NCBI GenBank assembly: GCA_016715195.1
Contig: JADKBB010000001.1
Span: 220,839 to 284,838 of the forward strand
DNA: 64,000 bases
Source: Candidatus Villigracilis proximus
Lineage (GTDB): Bacteria; Chloroflexota; Anaerolineae; Anaerolineales; Villigracilaceae
Reading direction: 5' to 3'
The position numbers were made by a program, and so were the translations under genes. The stretch's first letter is position 1. The number at the start of each line of letters is the position of its first letter. Shown piece after piece: positions 52,289 to 60,937 of this stretch. The notes beneath the pieces are model-generated. The model was not told the origin of the DNA and made no database searches. It worked only from the letters and a program-made list of their open reading frames with translations.

Positions 52289-52398
52289 AATTGCTCCTTG
52301 AGCATTTGGTATCTGTCAGCTAGAGAATGCTTGAAGAAACAGGTGCCAGTTAACCGTTAAGAAAGATGCGTTTTTTAGTCGCTGAAAATTTTGACTGG

Positions 52399-53847
52399 TT
52401 AGAAAGGTCCGTAGTGGATGATCACGCCGATGGCGAGGAATATCAAAGAGGAAAGAATGACCCAGACCCATAGGCCGAGAACCCAGCGCAGCCATTTGGG
52501 GTAGGTGACGGCGGTGAGGCTGAGGCAGATGAGCAGCACGGCGCTGGTGGGATAGGCGAGGTTCGAGAAGCCGTCGCCGAAGACGTAGGCCAGCACGGCG
52601 GTTTGGCGGGTGACGCCGACCAGGTCTGCGAGCGGGATGAGGATGGGCATGAGCAGGAAGGCTTTGGCCGATCCGCTTGAGACGAAGAACTCGATGCCGA
52701 GGGTTAAGCCGAAAATAAGAAGCGCGGCAGTAATGGGATTCGCGCCGGTGAATGCGTTGGCGGCGCTGTGTAATATTGTGTCGAGGATGCCGCCTGAGGC
52801 GATGATGAATTTGACGCTGGCGGCCATCAGGATTAATGGAATGGCGGGCGCGATGCCTGCCAAACCTTCGCCTGCGGCTTTCCATGCGTCTTTGCCGATG
52901 CCGGCGATGAGACCTGAGCCGATGCCTGCCACGAGAAAGAGCAAGCCAACCAGCGGGAGCGCGAGGTCACTGAGTACGGGGACGAACGGACCGGCAAACA
53001 GTGTGGCGAAAATTAATACAACGCAGACCAGTAAAAAGATGATCGCGGGTGTGGTGCCTTTGTTTTCATGCGCGATGGAGTCTGTGGTGAAGTGACTGTA
53101 TTTTTCGCGTGTGGTTTGTTCTTCCACGTAAACGGGTGAGGATTTGGGATTCGCTTCCACTTTGCGCGCGTGACGGGTGAGAAAGACCGCGAGCAAAATA
53201 TACATAAAAATAAAAATGATGATGCGATAGGCAGAACCGGAAAAAGCGGGCAGGTCTGCTATGCCTTGCGCGACGCCGATGGTAAATGGATTGGTGATGG
53301 CGGCTGAGAATCCCATGTTGGTAGCGAGGATCGACATGCCGAGGCCGGTCAGTGTGTCCCAGCCGAGGGAGTAGGAGAGGGCGATCATCAAGGGTACGAG
53401 CGGAACGATCTCTTCAAAGATGCCGAAGAATGCGCCGAGTGCCATGAAGAAAAATGAAATGATTAACAGCAGGGTATATTTTTGCCCCGCATAACGGCGG
53501 ACGATGCGTGCCAGCGCGGCTTTCAGGATTCCGCTTTTGTCCATGATGGCGAAGGCGATGCCGACCATCAGGATGAAAACGGTGATGACGATCACGGTCA
53601 GGCCGTCGGGGCCGGTGACTACTTCCAGCGGAGCGGTGAACCAGCGCCAGATGGGATAATCAGGTTTTTCGGTGAGTGTGAATGAATCAGGCAGCAGAGT
53701 CTCGCGCCCGTCCACTTCGATGCGTTGGTATTGTCCGGCAGGGATGACGAGCGTGAGTACGCCCGCGACGATCATGAGTGCCAATAAAATAAGCAGAGAC
53801 TGAATAAACGCTTTCTGACTGATCTGTGCGCCTGATTTTTGTTCCAT
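52399..53847 (-). CDS. yfcC: YfcC-family membrane transporter
   Basis: A 482-residue membrane protein with about 12 helices. Features of the YfcC/DcuC ion-transporter-like group are LVIPAGQYQRIEVDGRE near the N-terminus, ILMVGIAFAIMDKSGIL, GIFEEIVPLVPLMIALS, GMSILATNMGFSAAITNPFTIGVAQG and GFSNLAYPTSAVLLICL. Relatives carry C4-dicarboxylates, amino acids or peptides; the substrate is unknown. ATG at 53847 is chosen because CAGGAG lies eight bases upstream; the open frame beyond it is low-complexity spacer. Confidence 0.85.
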   Translation of the reverse strand: MEQKSGAQISQKAFIQSLLILLALMIVAGVLTLVIPAGQYQRIEVDGRETLLPDSFTLTEKPDYPIWRWFTAPLEVVTGPDGLTVIVITVFILMVGIAFAIMDKSGILKAALARIVRRYAGQKYTLLLIISFFFMALGAFFGIFEEIVPLVPLMIALSYSLGWDTLTGLGMSILATNMGFSAAITNPFTIGVAQGIADLPAFSGSAYRIIIFIFMYILLAVFLTRHARKVEANPKSSPVYVEEQTTREKYSHFTTDSIAHENKGTTPAIIFLLVCVVLIFATLFAGPFVPVLSDLALPLVGLLFLVAGIGSGLIAGIGKDAWKAAGEGLAGIAPAIPLILMAASVKFIIASGGILDTILHSAANAFTGANPITAALLIFGLTLGIEFFVSSGSAKAFLLMPILIPLADLVGVTRQTAVLAYVFGDGFSNLAYPTSAVLLICLSLTAVTYPKWLRWVLGLWVWVILSSLIFLAIGVIIHYGPF

Positions 53848-53879
53848 GCTGTGACTCCTGAAGTGGGATGGGGGGAGTA

Positions 53880-54005
53880 TAAAGGAAGAATGAAAAGGAT
53901 GAAGGGTGAAAGAAGGATGAAAGAAGAAAGAAAACGTGAAGAGGCTTGATGGTTGGGCGCTCTTCACGTTTTACTTTTCACTTCTTACGTTTTACTTCTC
54001 ACTCA
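53880..54005. repeat. Purine/pyrimidine heptamer-type repeat spacer
   Basis: An A/G-rich run of GAAGGATGAAAG-like units is followed by a C/T-rich run of TTTTACT/TTTCACT/TCTTACG-like heptamers. A perfect inverted repeat AAAACGTGAAGAG / CTCTTCACGTTTT joins them around 53931-53973. Confidence 0.65.
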
Positions 54006-54173
54006 TCACTTCTTTCTACGCCTCATCCATCTTCCGCCGGCGATGAGCGAAATTAGAATGAAGGCGATGGCGATTCCTGAATATGTTTTGATGTCTGTGA
54101 TGATGCCAATGGCGAGAAAGGCAAGGCCCAGGATAAGAAAAATAGTGGATATACTGCGGCGGTCTAATTTCAT
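54006..54173 (-). CDS. Small two-helix membrane protein (55 residues)
   Basis: A small protein of unknown function. It reads MKLDRRSISTIFLILGLAFL, then AIGIITDIKTYSGIAIAFI and LISLIAGGRWMRRRKK, giving two hydrophobic helices separated by a short polar turn, with basic ends. Its ATG lies three bases after the TAA of the lipase gene, with GAGG inside the end of that gene, so translation is probably coupled. Consistent codon use and the helix pattern support it as a real gene. Confidence 0.65.
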   Translation of the reverse strand: MKLDRRSISTIFLILGLAFLAIGIITDIKTYSGIAIAFILISLIAGGRWMRRRKK

Positions 54174-54175
54174 GA

Positions 54176-55546
54176 TTACCTCACTCGTACTTCGTTGTAG
54201 GTTTTGAATACGCCATCAAACAATGCGGATGGCTTGTTGTATAAAGTCATCTCGAAGAAATCAAGCAAATACGAATCAACGATCACGGTCACACGTTTGC
54301 CGTTGAGCGGACCTTTCAAGCCGAGTTGCGGCGCAATGGGAGAGAGCAGGGGTAAATCGCTGAAATCAAAATGTTTGGTGCCTTCAATAACGATCACGCC
54401 TGAATTGTTGGTGATGTTTGGATAAAACTGATTGAACAGTTTATTATTTTTGCTGTCTGTTAGATCAGCCCAGCCCTGACTGAACATGAAGAAGGATGGC
54501 TGTGAAAGTCCGCTCTCGATCACTTCGGCAGAGACAGGCCGCATGAACGGGTCCATGCCGAGTACGGCTTTACAGCGCGGATCGGTACCGCAGAATTCGA
54601 TCGCTGCCCCGCCGCCTGTGGAATGTCCGTAGACGCCGATGCGGTTCATGTCTAATTTTTGGTAGAAGAGATTCCCCGCTTCTTGATCGAAATCTTGAAA
54701 TTGATCCAGAACAAAAGCAGAATCTCCGGCCCACTGATTCACCAACTTGCGCGCCACGATCTCATAATTTGGGTCTTCGGCGTCTTCGGGCAAAGCCTTG
54801 GGGTTGTTCATTGCGACAGTCCCATCTGGGAAGACGGTGATGACTGCGCCGTAGGTGTGTTGGGTGGAGATCACCACAAATCCGCGACTCGCCAACTCCA
54901 CGGCCTGACCAGTGTTCTGTGCGTTGAATCCGTTCCAGCCGTGTGAAAATAAAATCACAGGAAATGCTTCACTTGTTTTTGCCAAAGGCACATCTACATA
55001 CGCAGGGCTGATGGATAATGCGAGATGGTCAAGAAAGAAAGAAGGCAGATCAAGGAAACCTGCAATCGCGGGCGCGTAGATTTCCGGTTCGCTCATCCAC
55101 TTTGCGTGTTTGGCCGTAGATGTTACTTCAGCGGGATACCAAACCTGCACCATGAATCTGCGCGCTTCATCTTTGCCTGAATATAATTCCTTGCGCGCGG
55201 TGTCTGTAAATTCGTAGGTTGTGGTGCCCACTGCAAAAGGTCCGCTGGGGGTGGCGACCTTTGGAACAGGCAGCAGCATAGGCAATGCTGTCGAAACAGC
55301 GAGCAGGCCCAACGTTAAGAATGATGCGACGGGTTTCATGTCAAAATTAAAAATGGGAAGGATTGCCAGGATGATGGTCAACACATATATGGGAATCATC
55401 TGCCAGCGGTAGCCCTCCAGTGTAAAATGAGCGAGTGTGAGAACCAGAGTCAGCGCGGGTATGAATCGAATGGTCTGCGGGCGCGGGGCCTGCCAAAGTA
55501 AATAAACCAAAAGCAGTAGAGGGATGATAATTTCAAGTGGGCGCAT
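54176..55546 (-). CDS. Lipase / PAF-acetylhydrolase-like membrane protein
   Basis: A 456-residue alpha/beta hydrolase. The first 110 residues hold several membrane helices (LEIIIPLLLLVYLLW, FTLEGYRWQMIPIYVLTIILAI). The hydrolase part begins near residue 125 (YEFTDTARKELYSGKDEARRFMVQVWYPAEV). The oxyanion region is VILFSHGWNGF, the nucleophile is in VYGHSTGGGAAIEF and the likely Asp is in VLGMDPFMRPV; the His is in GTKHFDFSDLPLLSP. These match platelet-activating-factor acetylhydrolase-like lipases. It is active at the membrane; the substrate is unknown. Confidence 0.85.
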   Translation of the reverse strand: MRPLEIIIPLLLLVYLLWQAPRPQTIRFIPALTLVLTLAHFTLEGYRWQMIPIYVLTIILAILPIFNFDMKPVASFLTLGLLAVSTALPMLLPVPKVATPSGPFAVGTTTYEFTDTARKELYSGKDEARRFMVQVWYPAEVTSTAKHAKWMSEPEIYAPAIAGFLDLPSFFLDHLALSISPAYVDVPLAKTSEAFPVILFSHGWNGFNAQNTGQAVELASRGFVVISTQHTYGAVITVFPDGTVAMNNPKALPEDAEDPNYEIVARKLVNQWAGDSAFVLDQFQDFDQEAGNLFYQKLDMNRIGVYGHSTGGGAAIEFCGTDPRCKAVLGMDPFMRPVSAEVIESGLSQPSFFMFSQGWADLTDSKNNKLFNQFYPNITNNSGVIVIEGTKHFDFSDLPLLSPIAPQLGLKGPLNGKRVTVIVDSYLLDFFEMTLYNKPSALFDGVFKTYNEVRVR

Positions 55547-55615
55547 AAGTTGTCCTTGTGAGTGATGTTGTGAAAATATTGTAAGTGATTTTATAAAAAT
55601 TGAGTTGGAGGCGTA

Positions 55616-57649
55616 ATGTTATTTTTTGCCCTGAGTATTTTTCTTTCTGCATTTTTATTGTTTCAAATTCAGCCGATGATCGGTAAATTTATTTTGCCGT
55701 GGTTTGGCGGCACGCCCGCCGTTTGGTCAACAGCCATGTTGTTTTTTCAAGTGCTGCTGACAGGCGGATATGCCTACGCCTACTGGCTGGTCAAACGCCC
55801 AAAACAGGGATGGATCCACATTGCATTACTGGGGATGACGCTCGCGCTTCTGACCGCGCTCGGGCTTGTGTGGCCGTCCCCGATCACTCCCGCCGCTGAC
55901 ATGCGTCCCGTGGCTGCGAATTTTCCCGTGCTCGACATATTCCTGCTTCTGACGATTTCTGTCGGTCTGCCATATTTTGTCCTCGCCTCCAATGGACCTT
56001 TGATGCAGGCATGGTTCAGTCGTATTTTCCCTGAACAGTCTTACGCGCGATTATATGCATTATCGAATGTTGGTTCCCTGTTTGGCCTGTTGGCCTATCC
56101 GATTTTGGTTGAGCCATCGTTGACTTTGTTTCAGCAGGGCTGGGCATGGTCAGGCGGATTAATTTTATTTGCATTGGTGGCTGGCGTGTTGAGTTATCGC
56201 GCCCGCAACGAAGGCGGTGTGACGGCGCAGGTTTCAACGGTTGAAAAGCCTTCGGGGTCGCTGCGTATCTTGTGGGTTATTTTGAGCGGCACGGCTTCGC
56301 TGTTTTTATTATCTGTCACCAATCAGGTTTCGCAGGAGGTGGCGGTCATTCCGTTTTTGTGGATCGTTCCGCTTGCGGTGTATCTGCTCTCGTTCATTTT
56401 CGCATTTTCCGATTCGCGCTGGTATGACAGGCGTGTGTACGCGCTGTTGTTCAGTATCACATCGCTTGCCATGCTTTGGACTCTAATGAATGCAAGTTCT
56501 TTGAATGTCATCGTTCAGATCGCGATCTACAATTTGCTATTGTTTCTTGCATCCATGATCTGCCATGGCGAGTTGTATCGTTTACGTCCGCACGCCGATC
56601 ATTTGACCAGTTTTTATTTAATGGTTTCGCTGGGCGGCGCGGCGGGCGGTATTTTTGTGAATTTAATTGCGCCTTTCATTTTCACCGGATACTGGGAATT
56701 CTATCTCGGTTGGCTGATGACGATGATCCTGTTGGTGGTGATGCTCTGGCCGCGCTTCATGTCACAAGTCCGCTTGCAGGCGCGTGCGATCAATCTCTCG
56801 TTTTTGGCCGGAGTTTTGCTTCTTTCTTTTGGCTTGAATCGATATGAAAATGCGCTCTTCGTCGAGCGGAATTTTTACGGAGTGATCCGCGTGCGCGAAC
56901 TGGACGAGAATGCCAATACCATGATCCACGGGATGACGGTGCATGGTATTCAATATCTCGCCGACCGGGCACGTCCCACCACATATTATGTGGAAGATAG
57001 CGGCGTGGGGCTGCTTCTGCTTAATCATCCAAAGCGCGGACAAAATCTGCGGGTGGGGGTGCTGGGGCTTGGCGTGGGAACTCTCGCAACTTATGCAGAG
57101 GAAGGTGATGTCCATCGCTATTATGAGATCAATCCCGTGGTGATACGGCTGGCAGAGGGCGAAGGCGGGTATTTCACTTTTCTCAATGACAGTAAGGCAG
57201 AGATATCAGTTGTGGCAGGCGATGCACGCATCTCTCTGGAGCAGGAACTGGCCGCTGGTGAAAACCAAAATTTTGATGTGCTGGTGCTGGATACCTTCAG
57301 CAGTGACTCGATCCCTGTGCATCTGGTAACAAAAGAGGCCTTTGCTTTGTATCTGGATCACCTTGCCCCCGATGGTGTGATCGCCGCGCATATCTCCAAC
57401 CGCCATTTGGATCTGCGCCCCGTGTTCTGGCAATTGGCACAGGAGTTCGGCCTGGAAATTGTTCAAGTTGACAGGCTTGCATCTTCAGATGGCAATGGTT
57501 TTCTATCTAACTGGGTACTGATGACGCGCAACGCCACCCTGTTGGAAATCCCCGCGATTAAATCTCACTCAACCTCTTTTGAAGGCTATACTACTTCCAT
57601 CAAACTGTGGACGGATGATTACAGTAATTTATTTCAAATTTTGAAGTAA
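55616..57649 (+). CDS. Fused membrane/spermidine-synthase-like protein
   Basis: A 677-residue protein with about ten helices in residues 1-410 (MLFFALSIFLSAFLLFQIQPMIGKFILPWFGG, typical of fused MFS/spermidine synthases) and a C-terminal polyamine-synthase-like SAM domain (about 425-677). The nucleotide fold has VGVLGLGVGTLATYAEEGD and YYEINPVVIRLAEG; the active-site region is VLVLDTFSSDSIPVHLVTKEAF. The usual DxxDP Asp pattern is altered, so true spermidine synthesis is doubtful. AGGAGG-like TTGGAGG precedes the ATG. It is transcribed alone and ends at a strong terminator. Confidence 0.87.
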   Translation: MLFFALSIFLSAFLLFQIQPMIGKFILPWFGGTPAVWSTAMLFFQVLLTGGYAYAYWLVKRPKQGWIHIALLGMTLALLTALGLVWPSPITPAADMRPVAANFPVLDIFLLLTISVGLPYFVLASNGPLMQAWFSRIFPEQSYARLYALSNVGSLFGLLAYPILVEPSLTLFQQGWAWSGGLILFALVAGVLSYRARNEGGVTAQVSTVEKPSGSLRILWVILSGTASLFLLSVTNQVSQEVAVIPFLWIVPLAVYLLSFIFAFSDSRWYDRRVYALLFSITSLAMLWTLMNASSLNVIVQIAIYNLLLFLASMICHGELYRLRPHADHLTSFYLMVSLGGAAGGIFVNLIAPFIFTGYWEFYLGWLMTMILLVVMLWPRFMSQVRLQARAINLSFLAGVLLLSFGLNRYENALFVERNFYGVIRVRELDENANTMIHGMTVHGIQYLADRARPTTYYVEDSGVGLLLLNHPKRGQNLRVGVLGLGVGTLATYAEEGDVHRYYEINPVVIRLAEGEGGYFTFLNDSKAEISVVAGDARISLEQELAAGENQNFDVLVLDTFSSDSIPVHLVTKEAFALYLDHLAPDGVIAAHISNRHLDLRPVFWQLAQEFGLEIVQVDRLASSDGNGFLSNWVLMTRNATLLEIPAIKSHSTSFEGYTTSIKLWTDDYSNLFQILK

Positions 57650-57665
57650 TCACAAACCAATTTGT

Positions 57666-57714
57666 AAAAATGCTGAGTATGCAGGTCAAAAGATCCGCAT
57701 ACTCAGCATTTTTT
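57666..57714. terminator. Bidirectional terminator
   Basis: Perfect 17-bp arms (AAAAATGCTGAGTATGC and complement) with a 14-base loop and a T-run on both strands. It serves the fused spermidine-synthase-like gene and the convergent DUF4013 gene. Confidence 0.92.
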
Positions 57715-57734
57715 GTTTTCTGTCAGGCTTTCTA

Positions 57735-58493
57735 TTATGCTGTTTCTGGTGTGATCTTCATCTCAGCTTGCGCAAGTTTTTCCTTGCCAACTTTATACGC
57801 CTGTGCAATGGTTGTGTACATGATCAAGGCAGAGTACATGGTGATTGCCGGCAAAAGAAACGGGATGAGACAGGCAAAAATTAGGGTTGCTCCGATGATC
57901 TGAACCGCCAAACTCAAAACCAGTGTGGATGCGTAGAAGATCGCAAACGCAGCGATAAATCCGCTGAGGTTGGCGCGGAAGATCGGCCACCATTCCTGGA
58001 AGCGGAAACCGGCTGCAAAATCATTTTTTTCCACCACGTACATTTCTGCGGCGGGGATAATAAGCCCCAATGCAAGTGAGAAGGGAATCACTAAACATAG
58101 TGTGCCGAAAATGATCACCATGAGGATTGGGAAGAGTGTGTTCAGGTCTGAGCTGCTTGCATTGCTCATAAACACCGGCATAATGAATGTGGAAAGAAAT
58201 AAAGGCGCGGCAAGGAGCATGATCGGAAGGGAGAAGATGATGCGAATACCGAACATTTTGGCGCCGTCTTTGAACATGCCGCCCCAGTCGTCCCATGCGA
58301 CCATGTGCGGAGTTTCATTATTCATGATTTGCTTCACAATGCGAATTGCATATCCGTACAAAACAAAGAACGGAAGGACAGGGACGATAAAAGCTGAAAG
58401 CGAAACAAGACTGCCGATCAGAAAATGCTTGCGCGAGTCAGCATCTTTGAAAGGGAAGGTAAAGAGTTGGTTGAGGTCAAGTCCAAAAAACAT
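57735..58493 (-). CDS. DUF4013 membrane protein
   Basis: A 252-residue membrane protein of the DUF4013 family, function unknown. The family pattern is visible: FTFPFKDADSRKHFLIGSLVSL, FFVLYGYAIRIVKQIMNNETPHMVAWDDWGGMFKDGAKMFGI (an invariant loop), and several further helices. It lies 13 bases downstream of the hemolysin III gene in the same direction, part of a run with the methyltransferase gene. Confidence 0.85.
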   Translation of the reverse strand: MFFGLDLNQLFTFPFKDADSRKHFLIGSLVSLSAFIVPVLPFFVLYGYAIRIVKQIMNNETPHMVAWDDWGGMFKDGAKMFGIRIIFSLPIMLLAAPLFLSTFIMPVFMSNASSSDLNTLFPILMVIIFGTLCLVIPFSLALGLIIPAAEMYVVEKNDFAAGFRFQEWWPIFRANLSGFIAAFAIFYASTLVLSLAVQIIGATLIFACLIPFLLPAITMYSALIMYTTIAQAYKVGKEKLAQAEMKITPETA

Positions 58494-58506
58494 AAAGGTC
58501 CTGTTA

Positions 58507-59145
58507 TTAAAGCGCCACGCCCAGCACGGCTACAAAGTGAGATGCGGCGGCGAGCAATACGAAAATATGCCAGACTTCATGGAAGCCAAACACGCCCGGT
58601 ACAAAATTAAATATCTTTGTGATGTACACGATCGCGCCGAGGGTATAGATCACGCCACCGATGATAAGCCAGGTGAAGACCCAGGCGGGGAGTGCGGCGA
58701 GTAACTGTCCGCTGGCGCCGACACAAAGCCAGCCCATCGCGAGATAGATACCCGCGTTCAACCAGCGCGGCACACGGATGATAAACACCTTAATGCCGAT
58801 CCCGATGATCGCCAGCGACCAGATGGTGATTAACATGCCCCACTTCCAAAAGCCTGTGAAAGCATTGATGCAGAATGGTGTGTATGTGCCTGCGATCAGA
58901 AAATAAATGGCCGAATGGTCGATCTTGCGGAAGATTTCCAGCGCCTTGTCTTTCACGCGCACCATGTGATAAGTGGCGCTGGCTGAAAATAAAAAGATCA
59001 GGCTGAGTCCATAAATGACCAGCGAAGCAACCTTGGCGGGTGTTCCCCAGCCCACGATCAGCAATGCGATCAATCCGATCAGCGCAAGAATTGCACCCGC
59101 CCAATGGGTCAGGCTATTAACAGGTTCACGTAATTTTTTTAACAT
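58507..59145 (-). CDS. Hemolysin III / PAQR-family membrane protein
   Basis: A 212-residue, seven-helix protein of the PAQR (progestin/adipoQ receptor, hemolysin III) family. It begins EPVNSLTHWAGAILALIGL and has the metal-site residues SATYHMVRVKDKALEIFRKIDHSAIYFLIAGTYTPF and, near the C-terminus, FGFHEVWHIFVLLAAASHFVAVL. Such proteins are hydrolase-like metal enzymes of uncertain role in bacteria. Its start overlaps the end of the methyltransferase gene by seven bases. Confidence 0.92.
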   Translation of the reverse strand: MLKKLREPVNSLTHWAGAILALIGLIALLIVGWGTPAKVASLVIYGLSLIFLFSASATYHMVRVKDKALEIFRKIDHSAIYFLIAGTYTPFCINAFTGFWKWGMLITIWSLAIIGIGIKVFIIRVPRWLNAGIYLAMGWLCVGASGQLLAALPAWVFTWLIIGGVIYTLGAIVYITKIFNFVPGVFGFHEVWHIFVLLAAASHFVAVLGVAL

Positions 59146-59774
59146 TTCTTCTCCTCTTTCTGTGCAACGACAACCAGCAGGTTATCTGATTTTACTTCAA
59201 CAATTTGTACTTCTGCTATAAATTTTGATTCAGCCAGTTTTGTTTTTATTTTTAAATTTATGGATTCATACGCCTCAGGCGGACTCTCACCTGTGACTTT
59301 AAACAGCCATGCGAGGATCGGACTCTTCGGCCACGCTCCAAGCAAAACGATCAGCCTGCCACTATTACGAAGGACTCTATGCGACTCTGATAGAGTCCGC
59401 ATGTCGAAAATGTATTCAGATGGAAAGGTTGCAATGAGCGTGTCAAATGTATCGGCGGCGAAGGGCATGTTTTGCGCGAGCGCACGCGATAATCTTTGAG
59501 CGCTGCCGATGCGGCGTTTGGCGAGTGTCCCCATCTGCGCTGATTCATCTATCGCAGCAGCGAACAGGTTTCGGCGAAGAAGGAGGCGCTGCAAATGTCC
59601 GGGGCCGTGTCCCAGCTCAAGGATGCGAGTCCCCTCAATGAAGGGGGTCATGCTAAAGACCCAGTCTTTCCATTTTCCAAATGAAACAGTTGCGGCGACG
59701 AGGTCATACGTAAATGCAAAGGAATGATACAGCAGGTTATAGAAAACCCGCATGAAACGCCGCATAAGGTTCAT
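59139..59774 (-). CDS. Class I SAM-dependent methyltransferase
   Basis: A 211-residue methyltransferase. Motif I is GTRILELGHGPGHLQRLLLRR near residue 47, followed by the acidic ALNQ-type region (AIDESAQM), AQNMPFAADTFDTLIATFPSEYI and SHRVLRNSGRLIVLLG. The hydrophobic N-terminus (VFYNLLYHSFAFTYDLVA) suggests membrane association and a lipid or quinone substrate, but none can be assigned. It is coupled to the hemolysin III gene. The start at 59774 has no clear Shine-Dalgarno site; 59765 is an alternative. Confidence 0.85.
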   Translation of the reverse strand: MNLMRRFMRVFYNLLYHSFAFTYDLVAATVSFGKWKDWVFSMTPFIEGTRILELGHGPGHLQRLLLRRNLFAAAIDESAQMGTLAKRRIGSAQRLSRALAQNMPFAADTFDTLIATFPSEYIFDMRTLSESHRVLRNSGRLIVLLGAWPKSPILAWLFKVTGESPPEAYESINLKIKTKLAESKFIAEVQIVEVKSDNLLVVVAQKEEKKC

Positions 59775-59782
59775 AAATAAAA

Positions 59783-59815
59783 CAAGGGTTTGACCGCGAA
59801 GTCAAACCCTTGCTG
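59783..59815 (-). terminator. Terminator of the YtxH gene
   Basis: A perfect stem CAAGGGTTTGAC / GTCAAACCCTTG with a six-base loop is followed on the minus strand by TTTTATTTATG. Confidence 0.85.
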
Positions 59816-59828
59816 TCTTGAAATTTTA

Positions 59829-60176
59829 TTAAGCAGCTGTTGCTTCGCTGTCGCCCTTCTTGGGCTTGCGGACAGCTTCAACTGCACTCTTGCCGCGTTC
59901 GCGAACTTCATTGGCGAGTTCTGTCGCACGCACACGGGCTTCGCCCGCGAGTTCTTCAGCACGATGACGGGCATCTGTTGCAAGTTGTTCGGCGCGGGCA
60001 TAGGCTTCTTCGGCGCTGACTTGTGCCTTGTCGCGTAATTCGATGCTCTTGTCCTTGATCAGAGCGCGGGTTTCTTCACCAGATTGCGGGGCAAACAACA
60101 GGGCAACGACTGCGCCTGTGAGGCCGCCAACGACAAAGCCGACGAGAAATGCGCCAAATTCATCACGTTCAGACAT
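59829..60176 (-). CDS. YtxH-domain membrane-associated protein
   Basis: A 115-residue YtxH-type protein. A glycine-rich membrane segment (FGAFLVGFVVGGLTGAVVALLFAPQSGEETR) is followed by a long charged helix with AxxLAxEAR-type repeats, probably a coiled coil. AAGGAG precedes the ATG at 60176; the longer frame to 60224 lacks support. Such proteins are linked to stress responses, but their role is unknown. It follows the membrane protein gene at 60257 with an 80-base gap. Confidence 0.82.
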   Translation of the reverse strand: MSERDEFGAFLVGFVVGGLTGAVVALLFAPQSGEETRALIKDKSIELRDKAQVSAEEAYARAEQLATDARHRAEELAGEARVRATELANEVRERGKSAVEAVRKPKKGDSEATAA

Positions 60177-60256
60177 GGTTACAACTCCTTGGTTAATTTT
60201 TGAATGATTTTTATTTACGCCCAATGGTTTTTATAACCCTGGGTTTACTTTCAAGA

Positions 60257-60724
60257 TTATTTCTTTTTGATACCCATCAATTCTAACATACGTGTGAGAC
60301 CAGCCAGATAGCCGCTCAATTTCATGACGGGTTCGATCACTTCTTCGCCCAAAAACTCCACGGTGCCGCGCAAGGTGTTGACGGTTTCATTGGTGGCGTT
60401 CAGGATCGGGCGGACTTCGTTTTGCAACAGGTTGATGAGACTCGCCAGTTGCACGATCAATACGATCATGGCAACACCGATGACGAGTGACTCAAGCGCG
60501 ACGACGATGATAAAGACATCGCGGATCTTGTCTGTGGGGGCGGTGGGCTGCAAAAGGAAGAAGATCGCTACGCCAAGCAGGACAAGAATAAGCACGACTC
60601 CAGCGACCACGCTGGTGACGATCATCTTTTGTTTCCGTTCCTGTTCGCGCAACTCAGCAATTTGTTCAGGAGTGAGTTGGGGAGCGGGCGGGGGTGTTTG
60701 TTGTTCAGGTTGAGGTAATGCCAT
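60257..60724 (-). CDS. Two-helix membrane protein, DUF948-like
   Basis: A 155-residue protein of unknown function. The Pro/Gln-rich cytoplasmic N-terminus (MALPQPEQQTPPPAPQLTPE) precedes two membrane helices (IVTSVVAGVVLILVLLGVAIFFLL and VFIIVVALESLVIGVAMIVLIVQLASLI), then an amphipathic helix with NLLQNEVRPILNATNETVNTLRGTVEFLGEEV, which resembles the heptad-patterned DUF948 family. Its promoter -10 lies six bases from the ATG, so the mRNA may be leaderless. Confidence 0.72.
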   Translation of the reverse strand: MALPQPEQQTPPPAPQLTPEQIAELREQERKQKMIVTSVVAGVVLILVLLGVAIFFLLQPTAPTDKIRDVFIIVVALESLVIGVAMIVLIVQLASLINLLQNEVRPILNATNETVNTLRGTVEFLGEEVIEPVMKLSGYLAGLTRMLELMGIKKK

Positions 60725-60730
60725 AATTGA

Positions 60731-60760
60731 ATTATAGCATTAGATGATGGTTTTTTTCAA
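60731..60760 (-). promoter_or_regulatory. Promoter of the DUF948-like gene
   Basis: On the minus strand, TTGAAA (60755-60760) and TATAAT (60731-60736) have an 18-base spacer. The start codon at 60724 falls at the expected transcription start. Confidence 0.6.
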
Positions 60761-60813
60761 TTCGTATTGTTTGTGCTCCCATGGCTGTAGCAAAGTCAGA
60801 AAAATATTAACGC

Positions 60814-60847
60814 GCACATCCTTACCCTGCGGCCGGGCAGGGATGTG
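60814..60847. other. GC-rich inverted repeat upstream of the TetR gene
   Basis: CACATCC and CCCTGC pair with GCAGGG and GGATGTG around GGCC. It lies between the divergent DUF948-like and TetR promoters. Function is not evident. Confidence 0.45.
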
Positions 60848-60872
60848 TTAATAGATGTTTCTTTTACGAGAC

Positions 60873-60901
60873 TTGACGCACATAAAAGGCAGTAGTAAAC
60901 T
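60873..60901 (+). promoter_or_regulatory. Promoter of the TetR/acyl-CoA dehydrogenase operon
   Basis: TTGACG (60873-60878) and TAAACT (60896-60901), 17-base spacer, 37 bases before the TetR start. Confidence 0.65.
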
Positions 60902-60909
60902 TTGCCCTA

Positions 60910-60925
60910 CCTACCGTTCGGTAGG
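60910..60925. promoter_or_regulatory. Palindromic TetR operator
   Basis: The perfect palindrome CCTACCGTTCGGTAGG lies between the -10 box and the ribosome-binding site of the TetR gene. This is a typical autoregulatory site for TetR repressors (ACCGNNCGGT core). Confidence 0.8.
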
Positions 60926-60937
60926 GAAGGAGAAGTG

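Noticed and set aside
52316..52885. Arg/His-rich minus-strand frame overlapping the YfcC gene
   Set aside because: Composition (Arg/His/Pro-rich) is typical of an out-of-frame reading of a GC-biased gene; the YfcC frame explains the region.
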